This document shows positions 1 through 7,677 of a stretch of 64,000 nucleotides of DNA, one piece after another. Below the pieces are notes generated by a model. The model saw nothing but the letters and a program-made list of their open reading frames with translations, made no database searches and had not been told where the DNA came from. This stretch comes from Clostridium sp. GTDB taxonomy: Bacteria; Bacillota; Clostridia; Clostridiales; Clostridiaceae. The stretch's first letter is position 1. Each line of letters starts with the position of its first letter. The stretch covers positions 1 to 64,000 of the forward strand of contig SVCL01000010.1 of assembly GCA_015058405.1 (NCBI GenBank), given 5' to 3'. Both the position numbers and the translations under genes were made by a program.

Positions 1-56
1 ACAGCGCCAATGGTACTGCACGGGAGACTGTGTGGGAGAGTAGGACGTTGCCAGGT
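1..56 (+). rRNA. rrf: 5S ribosomal RNA, 3' end only
   Basis: The first bases read into the window carry the conserved 5S 3' half, including the segment around ACTGCACGGGAGACTG and the closing GTTGCCAGG. The 5' part of the gene lies outside the window. A tRNA-Phe follows seven bases later, as is common at the end of clostridial rRNA operons. The exact 3' end is set by similarity and may be off by a few bases. Confidence 0.88.
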
Positions 57-62
57 AAATGT

Positions 63-138
<76 letters not shown>

Positions 139-142
139 GGTT

Positions 143-180
143 AAAAAGCATTAACTTAGTTAATGCTTTTTTTATTTTTT
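143..180 (+). terminator. Terminator of the rRNA/tRNA operon
   Basis: The arms at 143-156 and 158-171 are exact reverse complements (core AGCATTAACT / AGTTAATGCT) and run into a long T tract. This is a strong intrinsic terminator directly after the tRNA. Confidence 0.9.
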
Positions 181-252
181 ATAAAAAAAGCATTTATATT
201 TATTATTACTTAACATAAAATTTATTATATGGATAAAAAAGGAGAGATATAA

Positions 253-1113
253 ATGCTTTATAATTTGGAAAATGATAAAATTAAGATTACAGTAAGCACA
301 CATGGGGGAGAAATTCATTCTATAGTAAGTAAGATGAATAATAAAGAATATTTATGGGATGGTAATCCAAGTGGTTGGAAATATCATGCTCCTATTTTGT
401 TTCCTATAGTGGGTAAAGTTAATAATAATAAATATAAGGTAGATGGGCAAGTTTATGAACTACCCCAGCATGGATTAGCGAGAACATCAGAATTTAAGTT
501 TTTAGATAAATCAGAAGACTATATAACATTTGAATTAAAGTATTCAGAAGATACATTAAAAGTATATCCTTTTAAGTTCTCTTTACAAAGCAAATATACA
601 ATAGGAGAAAATTATGTAGATATAGAATATACTGTAGAAAATTTAGATAATAAAGAAATGTATTTTTCAATAGGATCACACCCTGCATTTCTTTGTAGTC
701 TAGATAATGCTAATAAATCTTACTTAAAGTTTGAAAAAAGTGAAATAGCAGGTATTACAAAATTAAATAAAGAAGGATGCCTTATTAGAGAAAAGGAACC
801 ATACTTAAGTGGAGATAGAATAGAATTAACTAAAGATATATTCAAAAATGATGCACTTATATTTGATCATTTAAATTCAAGTAAGGTATCTATAAATTGT
901 AGTAGTGATAATAGAGTTGTTTCAATTGATTATAGTGGTTTTCCTTACTTAGGAGTATGGTCTCCTAAAAATGATGCTAACTTTGTATGTATAGAGCCAT
1001 GGTGTGGACACGCAGATTTTGAAGATTTTCATGGCGAGTTGAAAGAAAAAGAAGATATTTTAAGCTTACAAGTAAATGAAAAATTTAAGTGCAATTTTAC
1101 GGTATCAATATAA
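253..1113 (+). CDS. Aldose 1-epimerase family protein (LacX/GalM-like)
   Basis: The 286-residue protein belongs to the galactose mutarotase superfamily, close to the LacX subgroup. These enzymes interconvert alpha and beta anomers of aldoses in the cytosol. Family landmarks are the early HGGEIHSI segment, PQHGLAR with a His near residue 73, SIGSHPAF with a His near 143, and IEPWCG with the likely catalytic base Glu near 248. The start follows the site GGAGAG at 241-246. No sugar operon surrounds it, so the natural sugar, which might be a sugar phosphate, cannot be named. The gene is monocistronic. Confidence 0.85.
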   Translation: MLYNLENDKIKITVSTHGGEIHSIVSKMNNKEYLWDGNPSGWKYHAPILFPIVGKVNNNKYKVDGQVYELPQHGLARTSEFKFLDKSEDYITFELKYSEDTLKVYPFKFSLQSKYTIGENYVDIEYTVENLDNKEMYFSIGSHPAFLCSLDNANKSYLKFEKSEIAGITKLNKEGCLIREKEPYLSGDRIELTKDIFKNDALIFDHLNSSKVSINCSSDNRVVSIDYSGFPYLGVWSPKNDANFVCIEPWCGHADFEDFHGELKEKEDILSLQVNEKFKCNFTVSI

Positions 1114-1158
1114 TAATTTAATAATATCTATGAATTTAAAAACAAAAATAATTCTATG

Positions 1159-1187
1159 TTGTTATAACTCTAACATACTGGTAAAAT
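1159..1187 (+). promoter_or_regulatory. Sigma-A-type promoter of the parvulin gene
   Basis: TTGTTA at 1159-1164 and TAAAAT at 1182-1187 are separated by 17 bases. The match lies about 32 bases upstream of the ATG at 1220. It supports the shorter parvulin start, since the longer open frame would begin upstream of this promoter. Confidence 0.55.
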
Positions 1188-1219
1188 GTATTTATACTAT
1201 TAAAAAAAGGAGAAGAATA

Positions 1220-1966
1220 ATGGAAAACAAGGTTTTGGCAGTTGCTGCAGGTAATGAAATTACAGAGAAGGATATTAATGAAATATTAGCAAGATATCCT
1301 GAACAACAAAGAATGTATATGGATAATGAACAAGGTAGAAAGCAAGTTTTAGAACAAAGCATAGCTTTCGAATTATTTAATAAGTTTGGTAAGGAAATAG
1401 AATTAGATAAGACAGAAGAATATAAGGAAACTGTTGATAAGTTAGCTAAAGAAATACTTATCCAAATGACAATAAACAAAGTTTTATCAGAAGTTACAAT
1501 AACTGATGAAGAAGTAAAGAAATATTATGATGATAATAAGGCACAATTTGTAGAACCAGCTACTGCATCTGCTAAGCATATATTAGTAGATAACGAAGAA
1601 AGTGCTAAGAATATTAAGGCTGAAATTGAATCAGGAGCTATTTCATTTGAAGAAGCTGCTAAAAAATATTCAAGCTGTCCTTCAAAGGAACAAGGTGGAG
1701 ACTTAGGATCATTTGGTAAAGGAATGATGGTTCCTGAATTTGAAGAAGCTGCATTTACATCAGAAATAGGAAAAGTTACTGAACCAGTTAAGACTCAATT
1801 TGGATATCACTTAATCTTAGTAGAATCTAAGAATGAAGCTAAGGAAAAATCATTTGAAGAAGTAAAGGGTATGGCTACAGGTCAATTACTTCAAGAAGCA
1901 CAACAAAAGAAATATTTAGATGTTATTAAAGAATTAGAAGCTAAATATGGTGTTGAAAGAAAATAG
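1220..1966 (+). CDS. Peptidyl-prolyl cis-trans isomerase, parvulin (PpiC) type, cytosolic
   Basis: The 248-residue protein has an N-terminal helical SurA/PrsA-like region and a parvulin rotamase domain near residues 110-205. The domain carries AKHILVDN, GGDLGSFGKGMMVPEFE and FGYHLILVE, all standard parvulin signatures. It catalyses proline isomerisation and probably acts as a foldase. Unlike PrsA there is no signal peptide or lipobox after MENKVLAVAAGN, so it should stay in the cytosol. The frame is open upstream to 1076, but the site AAGGAGAAG and the promoter at 1159-1187 place the start at 1220. Confidence 0.9.
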   Translation: MENKVLAVAAGNEITEKDINEILARYPEQQRMYMDNEQGRKQVLEQSIAFELFNKFGKEIELDKTEEYKETVDKLAKEILIQMTINKVLSEVTITDEEVKKYYDDNKAQFVEPATASAKHILVDNEESAKNIKAEIESGAISFEEAAKKYSSCPSKEQGGDLGSFGKGMMVPEFEEAAFTSEIGKVTEPVKTQFGYHLILVESKNEAKEKSFEEVKGMATGQLLQEAQQKKYLDVIKELEAKYGVERK

Positions 1967-1976
1967 TTAAACTATT

Positions 1977-2014
1977 AAAAGGTATTTTAAGATTTTCTCT
2001 TAAAATACCTTTTG
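1977..2014. terminator. Bidirectional terminator between convergent genes
   Basis: Perfect 16-base arms AAAAGGTATTTTAAGA (1977-1992) and its complement (1998-2013) enclose a five-base loop. Flanking A and T runs let it serve both the + strand parvulin gene and the - strand phosphatase gene. Confidence 0.88.
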
Positions 2015-2017
2015 TTA

Positions 2018-2662
2018 TTATATTAATTCTTTAAAATTATATATGTATTTATCAGCAATATTAATAAGTTCATTTTTATCTTCTTCAGAAGATTCATCAT
2101 TTACTGCTATTACTTTCATATTAGCTAGTTTTGCGCCTTTAACAGCATCTAAGATATCTTCAAATACTACACAATTCTCAGGTTTTACCTGTAATTTTTG
2201 GGCACACAGTAAATATACATCAGGTTCTCGTTTGCTTTTTCCTGTCTCTCCAGTAGTTGTTATTACATCAAAATAATCATAGATATCATTAGACTTTAGC
2301 GCACATTCTAATAATAAGTTGTTATTGCTAGTGGCTAGTCCAATTTTTATGTTATTTTTTTTTAAGAATTTTAGAAATTCTAGGACTCCAGGTTTTAGGG
2401 TTACATTATTAGAATAATGATTAATAGCCATTTTGTTCCACATATCAAGAATATCTTCAATACTATCATCTAAGTTAAAGGCTGTTTTAAAGTATACAGC
2501 AACTTCATTAAAACTAAGGTGAGAGATTTTTTCTTTTAAGTCTTTTGGTACAGTATGTCCCTTAGAAGCTAAAAAATCTATGTCTATTTGTTTCCATACC
2601 CACATAGAATCTATAAGGGTTCCATCTAAGTCAAAAATTGCAGCTTTAATATTATTTAACAT
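2018..2662 (-). CDS. HAD-superfamily phosphatase, beta-phosphoglucomutase-like
   Basis: The 214-residue protein is an HAD hydrolase of the subfamily with a helical cap after motif I. Motif I is FDLDGTLIDS with the nucleophile and general acid Asp near residues 11 and 13. Motif II is ATSNNN, the conserved Lys lies in GKSKREPDVY, and motif III is VFEDILDAVKGA. Relatives are beta-phosphoglucomutases, phosphoglycolate phosphatases and other sugar-phosphate phosphatases, so the substrate is unknown. The start has the site GAGGTG a few bases upstream. It is transcribed toward the parvulin gene, away from tRNA-Pro. Confidence 0.88.
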   Translation of the reverse strand: MLNNIKAAIFDLDGTLIDSMWVWKQIDIDFLASKGHTVPKDLKEKISHLSFNEVAVYFKTAFNLDDSIEDILDMWNKMAINHYSNNVTLKPGVLEFLKFLKKNNIKIGLATSNNNLLLECALKSNDIYDYFDVITTTGETGKSKREPDVYLLCAQKLQVKPENCVVFEDILDAVKGAKLANMKVIAVNDESSEEDKNELINIADKYIYNFKELI

Positions 2663-2696
2663 ATTTCACCTCATAATTTTTTTATAAAAAAATATA

Positions 2697-2727
2697 AAAC
2701 AAAAAAGGTAGATAAATTATCTACCTT
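2697..2727 (-). terminator. Terminator of tRNA-Pro
   Basis: The arms AAGGTAGATA and TATCTACCTT (2705-2714 and 2718-2727) form a perfect 10-base stem with a three-base loop. On the - strand it is followed by a T run, directly downstream of the tRNA. Confidence 0.87.
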
Positions 2728-2731
2728 CAAG

Positions 2732-2807
2732 TGGTCGGGGTGACAGGTCTCGAACCTGCGACCTCATGGTCCCAAACCATGCGCGCTACCATCTGCGCCA
2801 CACCCCG
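2732..2807 (-). tRNA. tRNA-Pro (TGG anticodon)
   Basis: On the - strand the gene begins CGGGGTG and ends CACCCCG plus discriminator A and an encoded CCA, giving 76 bases. The anticodon loop contains TTTGGGA with TGG, which reads all proline codons with wobble. The T arm carries GGTTCGAGACC. Confidence 0.97.
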
Positions 2808-3025
2808 TAGCACATAATGTATTATATATTATATTTTTATTAATGTCAATTATAAATTTTATAAATATACCAAAAAACTTAATAATTATATAAATAGGTA
2901 TATAAATTAACATATATAAAAGTATATAAATAGGGGGGAGAATATTGGAGTATTTGATAGCATATCATAACTATAGTAGAGAATTTATACGGTAATAAGA
3001 ACTGTGAAAGGCATTTAAAGCCTTG

Positions 3026-3060
3026 ATACCATTGAAAAAATGCCATTTCAATGGTATAAT
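3026..3060 (+). promoter_or_regulatory. Consensus sigma-A promoter embedded in a 12-bp inverted repeat
   Basis: TTGAAA (3032-3037) and TATAAT (3055-3060) are exactly 17 bases apart. An inverted repeat with arms ATACCATTGAAA (3026-3037) and TTTCAATGGTAT (3046-3057) covers the whole -35 box and half of the -10 box. The arms are perfect and spaced by eight bases, and no T run follows, so this looks like a dimeric repressor operator and not a terminator. The rest of the 2808-3127 gap is AT-rich and shows only a weak stem, AAGGC/GCCTT, near 3008-3024. Confidence 0.75.
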
Positions 3061-3106
3061 ATTAACACATGATAAAAAAGTTATGTTTTAAGATAGGAAG
3101 GGAGGG

Positions 3107-3127
3107 ATGGTCGACAGACCATTTTAA
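3107..3127 (+). promoter_or_regulatory. Six-codon leader ORF / hairpin between ribosome binding site and start
   Basis: The site AGGAAGGGAGG (3095-3105) lies more than 20 bases before the ATG at 3128, too far for a normal start. The interval can be read as a mini-ORF, ATG at 3107 encoding MVDRPF, whose TAA directly abuts the hydrolase ATG. It can also fold as ATGGTC-GACA-GACCAT (3107-3122), which would bring the ribosome site to about five bases from the start. Either reading predicts unusual translational control. Confidence 0.55.
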
Positions 3128-4420
3128 ATGAGAAAGAAGTTATTAGCTGCTTTAATAGCAGGAATGGTTGCAGCTTCATCTTTAACGTTTAAGCCAGTAG
3201 TGGCAAATGCTGAACCGGTATCATTAGATTCTCAAACTGTAGAATTACAAAAACAATTAAATGAAATGTTATCAAAGATAAATGAAATAAATGAAAAAGT
3301 TCAAGTTTTAGATAGTGAAATTGGACCTTTAAAGCAAAAGATTGATGAAAATACTGCGGAAATAGAAAATGTAAATAATGAAATCGCTAACACTAATAAA
3401 GAAATTGAACAAGCTAAGGCTGACATACAAGAACAAGAACAAGTTTTAGGTCAAAGACTTAGAGAATTATACAAGTCAGGTGGACAAACTAGTTACATAT
3501 CTTTAATATTTTCTGCTGAAAGCTTCAGTGATTTAATAAGTAAAATAGATGCTGCTAGTAAATTAATAAAAATGGATCAAAAGGTTGCAAATGAATTAAC
3601 TCAGACTAAAGAAAAATTAGATAATAAAGTTGATTCATTAGAAACAAAGGCTAAGGAAATTAAAACTTTAACTGATGAAATAAAGGTTAAAGAAGCTGAT
3701 CTTAATAAGAAAAAGGAAGAGCAACAAGTTGTATTAGCACAAGCTAAAACTGAACAAGAAGTTTTTGAAGCTCAATACTTAGTTCCACAAGAAAAGAATG
3801 AAGTTTCACCTTGGATTGAACAAGCTACTAATTCTAATAGTTCTGTTGATGAAATAAAATTAGCAAAAGGAATGTTAGAAGCATATCTTCAACAATTAAA
3901 GAGTGATGAAATAAAAAATTCTGTTAAATCTGCTATGAGTAAAGCAGATTCAATAGTAGAAGAAAAGCAAAGAGAGGCTCAAGCCGCTAAAGTAGCTGCT
4001 GAAACTAATAGAGGTAATAGTGGTACTACTAATAGTAATACTGTTACAAAAAATGATGATAGTAAATTAGTTGTATCAGCCGATATGAACGGATTACTTA
4101 CTCTATTAAGAGCTCAATTAGGAAAAACATATGTATATGGAGCAAAAGGACCAAATACTTTTGACTGTTCAGGATTAACATCATATGTTTACAGAAATGC
4201 ATTAGGAATTGAAATAGGTGGTTCAACATATGAACAAATTAATTCAGGAGTAGAAGTATCACAAAGTCAATTAAAGCCAGGAGATTTAGTATTCCCTCAT
4301 GCAGGACATGTTGGTATATATATAGGTAATGGGCAAATGATTCATGCTCCTCAAACTGGAGATGTAGTAAAAATCTCATCAGTATATAAGTTCTGGAGAG
4401 CTAGAAGAATAGTTAGATAG
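3128..4420 (+). CDS. Secreted NlpC/P60 peptidoglycan hydrolase with coiled-coil N-terminal region (PcsB-like)
   Basis: The 430-residue protein opens with a signal peptide (MRKKLLAALIAGMVAAS, cleavage probably near ANA at 26-28). A long Glu/Lys/Gln-rich coiled coil fills residues about 35-215, followed by a Ser/Asn/Thr linker. A C-terminal NlpC/P60 domain spans about 315-430. Catalytic Cys347 sits in TFDCSGL, with His394 in GHVGIYI and His406 in MIHAPQ. NlpC/P60 enzymes cut D-Glu-meso-DAP bonds in wall peptides. The coiled coil resembles PcsB/CwlO proteins, whose activity is controlled by FtsEX, and ftsEX is present at 18.6 kb. The promoter, operator and leader upstream suggest tight control. 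Confidence 0.93.
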   Translation: MRKKLLAALIAGMVAASSLTFKPVVANAEPVSLDSQTVELQKQLNEMLSKINEINEKVQVLDSEIGPLKQKIDENTAEIENVNNEIANTNKEIEQAKADIQEQEQVLGQRLRELYKSGGQTSYISLIFSAESFSDLISKIDAASKLIKMDQKVANELTQTKEKLDNKVDSLETKAKEIKTLTDEIKVKEADLNKKKEEQQVVLAQAKTEQEVFEAQYLVPQEKNEVSPWIEQATNSNSSVDEIKLAKGMLEAYLQQLKSDEIKNSVKSAMSKADSIVEEKQREAQAAKVAAETNRGNSGTTNSNTVTKNDDSKLVVSADMNGLLTLLRAQLGKTYVYGAKGPNTFDCSGLTSYVYRNALGIEIGGSTYEQINSGVEVSQSQLKPGDLVFPHAGHVGIYIGNGQMIHAPQTGDVVKISSVYKFWRARRIVR

Positions 4421-4440
4421 TCGATATTTTAAATAATTAT

Positions 4441-4490
4441 AAGCGTTGTGTTAAAATTATAAGTATAATTTTAATGCAGCGCTTTTTATT
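4441..4490 (+). terminator. Terminator after the NlpC/P60 gene
   Basis: A long hairpin pairs AAGCGTTGTGTTAAAATTAT with ATAATTTTAATGCAGCGCTT, with a wobble pair and a mismatch, around a four-base loop. A TTTTTATTATT tract follows. Confidence 0.85.
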
Positions 4491-4553
4491 ATTAGATTTG
4501 AGAGTTGTAAGTTATTAAGGTATAATAAATATTATTTTTGTGAGGTTGATTAG

Positions 4554-5300
4554 ATGGAAAAAATAAAGATACAAGAAGATGAATCAATTGATGATTTACA
4601 ATTAAATAATCTAAAGTTAATACAAAAAAAGGATGCCTTTAGGTTTGGGGTTGATGCGGTATTACTCTCAGACTTTGCAAACATAAAGAAAAGTTTTAGA
4701 GTAATAGATTTATGTACCGGAACAGGAATAATTCCTTTTTTACTTTGGGGTAAGTATTCGCCTAAAGAAGTATGCGGAATTGAAATACAAGAAGAAATGG
4801 CAGATATGGCTACAAGAAGTGCTAAGCTTAATGATTTAGAAGAGTGTATAAGGTTTTATGCTAAGGACTTAAAAGATATGGACTTTTTAAAAACATTAGG
4901 TAAATTTGATGCATTAACGGTTAATCCCCCATATAAGTTAAATAATTCAGGAATAGTAAATCCTTCGGATAAGTTAGCAATAGCTAGGCATGAAGTGCTA
5001 TGTAACTTAGAAGACGTTATACGAGCTTCTAGGACGCTTTTAAAGGATAATGGACGCATTTATATGGTTCATAGGCCAGAACGCTTAGCGGACATTATAA
5101 CGCTTATGAGGAAATATAAGATAGAACCAAAGAGAATTAGGATGGTTCAACCTAATATTAAGAAGGCACCTAATATAGTTCTTGTTGAAGGTCAAAGAGA
5201 TGGCGGAAAGTTTTTAAAATGGGAAGCACCTTTATATGTTTATAATGATGAAGGTGGCTATAGTGAAGAAATAAATGCTATTTACGGAAGGGGTAGATAA
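4554..5300 (+). CDS. tRNA1(Val) adenine-N6-methyltransferase-like protein (TrmN6/YabB family)
   Basis: The 248-residue class I SAM-dependent methyltransferase has motif I VIDLCTGTGIIPFLL near residue 50, an acidic SAM-ribose loop after GIEIQ, and NPPYK as the amino-methyltransferase motif near residue 124. Family members methylate A37 of tRNA1(Val), though Firmicutes homologues are mostly untested. It ends two bases before rsmI, so the two are cotranscribed. The same order, yabB then yabC/rsmI then abrB, is found in B. subtilis, but the small GIY-YIG gene yazA is absent here. Confidence 0.87.
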   Translation: MEKIKIQEDESIDDLQLNNLKLIQKKDAFRFGVDAVLLSDFANIKKSFRVIDLCTGTGIIPFLLWGKYSPKEVCGIEIQEEMADMATRSAKLNDLEECIRFYAKDLKDMDFLKTLGKFDALTVNPPYKLNNSGIVNPSDKLAIARHEVLCNLEDVIRASRTLLKDNGRIYMVHRPERLADIITLMRKYKIEPKRIRMVQPNIKKAPNIVLVEGQRDGGKFLKWEAPLYVYNDEGGYSEEINAIYGRGR

Positions 5301-5302
5301 TA

Positions 5303-6148
5303 ATGGAATGTGGTAAGATATATTTAGTTCCAACACCTATTGGAAACTTGAAGGATATGACATTAAGAGGATTAGAGGTACTAAACTTTGTAGATATAGT
5401 TGCAGCGGAAGATACTAGACAAAGTTTAAAGTTATTGAATCATTTTGAAATAAAAAAACCTTTAATAAGCTATCACCAACATAATGAACAAGGAAAAAGT
5501 GAAGATATTTTAGAAATGGCGAGAGAAGGAAAAAATATTGCTATAGTAACTGATGCTGGTACACCTGGAGTTTCTGATCCTGGAGCAGTAATTGTACAAA
5601 AGTGTATTGAAAATAATATAGGATTTGAGGTATTGCCTGGAGCGACAGCATTTACTACTGCTTTAGTGTATTCTGGATTAGACACAACTAAATTTTTATT
5701 TAGAGGTTTTATATCTAGGGAAACAAAGGAAAGAAAAATATTACTTGATGAAATAAGAAATTCAAAGGAATCTTTAATATTTTATGAATCACCACATAGA
5801 TTAGTAAGTACTTTGAATTTATTACTTACTGAATTAGGAAATAGAAAGATTGCTGTATGTAGAGAATTGACTAAATTGCATGAAGAAATAAAAAGAGGAA
5901 CTTTGGAAGAAGTTATAGAATATTTTTCTCAAAAATCTATAAAAGGTGAGTTTGTATTAGTTGTAGAAGGAAAGCAACAAGAGCAAATTGATAAGGAAAA
6001 TAAAGAAAAATGGGAAGAGTTATCGATAGAAGATCATATAATATTACTTATTAATGAAGGATTAAGCAAAAAAGAAGCAATAAAAAAAGTTGCAAAGGAT
6101 AGAGGACTTCAAAAGAATGTAGTTTATCAAGTTGCTACTGAAATATAA
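5303..6148 (+). CDS. rsmI: 16S rRNA (cytidine-1402-2'-O)-methyltransferase
   Basis: The 281-residue protein is a tetrapyrrole-methylase-fold enzyme that 2'-O-methylates C1402 in the ribosomal decoding centre. Family signatures are VPTPIGNLKDMTLRGLEVL at the N terminus, AEDTR near residue 36, DAGTPGVSDPG near 88-98, LPGATA and FYESPHR. A C-terminal helical region (KEAIKKVAKDRGL) matches the usual short RsmI C domain. It follows the methyltransferase gene by two bases and ends in a bidirectional terminator shared with abrB. Confidence 0.95.
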   Translation: MECGKIYLVPTPIGNLKDMTLRGLEVLNFVDIVAAEDTRQSLKLLNHFEIKKPLISYHQHNEQGKSEDILEMAREGKNIAIVTDAGTPGVSDPGAVIVQKCIENNIGFEVLPGATAFTTALVYSGLDTTKFLFRGFISRETKERKILLDEIRNSKESLIFYESPHRLVSTLNLLLTELGNRKIAVCRELTKLHEEIKRGTLEEVIEYFSQKSIKGEFVLVVEGKQQEQIDKENKEKWEELSIEDHIILLINEGLSKKEAIKKVAKDRGLQKNVVYQVATEI

Positions 6149-6183
6149 AAAAAGTACCTCTAGGGGATAGAGGTACTTTTTTT
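6147..6183. terminator. Bidirectional terminator between rsmI and abrB
   Basis: The stem AAGTACCTCTA / AGAGGTACTT is flanked by seven or more A bases on the left and T bases on the right, so it can act for both convergent transcripts. Confidence 0.9.
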
Positions 6184-6216
6184 GGGTATTGGGGATACCC
6201 TAAACTTAATATGTTA

Positions 6217-6462
6217 TTATCTACCGTTCTTCATTTCTTCAAGACAGTTTTTGCAGATGTTCTTTCCTTTGTAGTTGATAACATCTCTAGCGTCTCCGCA
6301 GAAAATACAAGCTGGTTCATATTTCTTTAATATGATTTGTTCACCATCTACATATATTTCTAATGCATCTTTTTCTGCTATGTCTAAAGTTCTTCTTAAT
6401 TCTATAGGAATAACTATTCTTCCTAATTCGTCTACTCTTCTTACTACACCTGTTGATTTCAT
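6217..6462 (-). CDS. abrB: AbrB-family transition-state regulator with C-terminal CxxC pair
   Basis: The 81-residue protein has a swapped-hairpin AbrB DNA-binding domain at residues 1-48. Its start MKSTGVVRRVDELGRIVIP is nearly identical to the AbrB/SpoVT family pattern. The C terminus carries Cys52, Cys55, Cys70 and Cys73 (CIFCG and CKNC), a likely metal-binding knuckle that B. subtilis AbrB lacks. AbrB proteins repress stationary-phase and sporulation genes during growth. A strong AAGGAGG site precedes the start, and a Spo0A box lies just upstream. The position after rsmI is the same as in B. subtilis. Confidence 0.93.
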   Translation of the reverse strand: MKSTGVVRRVDELGRIVIPIELRRTLDIAEKDALEIYVDGEQIILKKYEPACIFCGDARDVINYKGKNICKNCLEEMKNGR

Positions 6463-6489
6463 TAAAGTTTCCTCCTTGTATTTGCATCA

Positions 6490-6496
6490 TTCGACA
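6490..6496 (-). promoter_or_regulatory. Spo0A box upstream of abrB
   Basis: TGTCGAA on the - strand is an exact match to the 0A box (TGNCGAA). It sits about 28 bases upstream of the abrB ATG. Spo0A~P repression of abrB is established in B. subtilis, so control here is a reasonable inference. Confidence 0.6.
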
Positions 6497-6952
6497 TTTT
6501 ACTATGCTATGTTACCAAAAATGTAATATAAAGTCAACCTAAAATGTGAATAATATTTTTGAATTTACAAATTTCTCTATAAACTATGTATAAATAGAAT
6601 ATACTACCATTTTTTGAAATTGTCAATAGTTTACATTTAAAAACACTTCTATATAAATAAAATTTTATTAAACACAAAATGTATAATATTTCTCATCAAG
6701 TAAAAAATATAATATAAAATAACAAGAAAATCAAGAAAAATTATTATAGTTCTCATAGAAAGAAAAAATATTACCATAATTTTGTTGTTTGAAAGTTATT
6801 TGTCGAAAAACTATTAACTCTAAGTATAAATATACTATGAATATTAGAAAATGGCAATATTAAATTATTGAAAGATGGTTAAATTAACTTGTAATAAGTT
6901 TTTTTATACTATATAATATATTATAAGAATAATATATAAAGGTGGAATATAT
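6497..6952. other. AT-rich intergenic region between abrB and the DUF1836 gene
   Basis: These 456 bases separate divergent genes and should hold both promoters. The sequence is extremely AT-rich, so many weak -10-like hexamers occur and no single pair stands out. The clear signal is a second 0A box at 6801-6807. No open frame of protein-like composition or RNA gene was seen. Confidence 0.5.
6801..6807 (+). promoter_or_regulatory. Second Spo0A-box match
   Basis: The sequence ATTTGTCGAAAA contains TGTCGAA on the + strand, about 145 bases upstream of the DUF1836 start. Two exact boxes in one 490-base gap is more than chance would give in such AT-rich DNA, but which promoter this one serves is unclear. 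Confidence 0.4.
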
Positions 6953-7540
6953 ATGGGTAATAATCTTGATTCGAACTATATAAAAGATTTGGCAAAAGAG
7001 ATGTCTAAAAATAGTATGATTCCATATAGTGATTTACCACAATATGATTTATTTCTATCACAAGTAATAGATTTCTTAAATGATAAATTTACTGGAGATA
7101 AGTATACTAATAATATAGTTCAGAATTACATTAAAAGTGAAGTAATTACTAGACCTGAAGATGGAAAGAAGAGGGGATATACTAAACTTCATTTAGTACA
7201 ACTTGTGCTTTTGAGTTATATGAGACCTATTTTAACAACAGAAGAGATAAAAAAGGTTTTTAGTTTAGCTTTTAATGAAATCAATGACAGAAGTGATGAC
7301 ATAATATCATGGGAATCTGCTTATAAGATATTTGCTGAAATACAACAGGAAAGCTATGATTCTATTTTGGCTAAGCCTATTGCAGATGATAAAAAGTTAG
7401 ATGAAATTATGAATAATTTTGATTTAGATGAAAAAGATGAAGATAGAATTAGAGTATTTATTAGTGTTATTTCTTTAATAGCTCAAGCTAGTGCAATCAA
7501 AAAATTAGTACAGAAAATTGCTAATGAATATAATGCTTAA
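6953..7540 (+). CDS. DUF1836 domain protein
   Basis: The 195-residue protein resembles the DUF1836 family of Firmicutes. Its N-terminal half (residues about 30-130) looks like a MerR-type winged helix: a helix-rich segment with YIKSEVITRPEDGKKRGY, then HLVQLVLLSYMRPILTTEEIKKV. No signal peptide or membrane segment is visible. The function is unknown and DNA binding is only a guess. It is a single gene between the abrB gap and its own terminator, in the place where B. subtilis has metS. Confidence 0.72.
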   Translation: MGNNLDSNYIKDLAKEMSKNSMIPYSDLPQYDLFLSQVIDFLNDKFTGDKYTNNIVQNYIKSEVITRPEDGKKRGYTKLHLVQLVLLSYMRPILTTEEIKKVFSLAFNEINDRSDDIISWESAYKIFAEIQQESYDSILAKPIADDKKLDEIMNNFDLDEKDEDRIRVFISVISLIAQASAIKKLVQKIANEYNA

Positions 7541-7566
7541 TGGGGGGGATATCCCCCTATTTTTAT
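7541..7566 (+). terminator. Terminator after DUF1836 gene
   Basis: The self-complementary GGGGGATATCCCCC core is followed by TATTTTTAT. It begins right after the stop codon. Confidence 0.8.
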
Positions 7567-7677
7567 GTCTTTTATATTAAATGGAGGAAATGGTGCTGTC
7601 ACATAAATTTAAATTACTACTTGTGCTATAGTCCCTTATTAAATCCATTTTTTTATTCTATTAATTTAAGGTGATTA

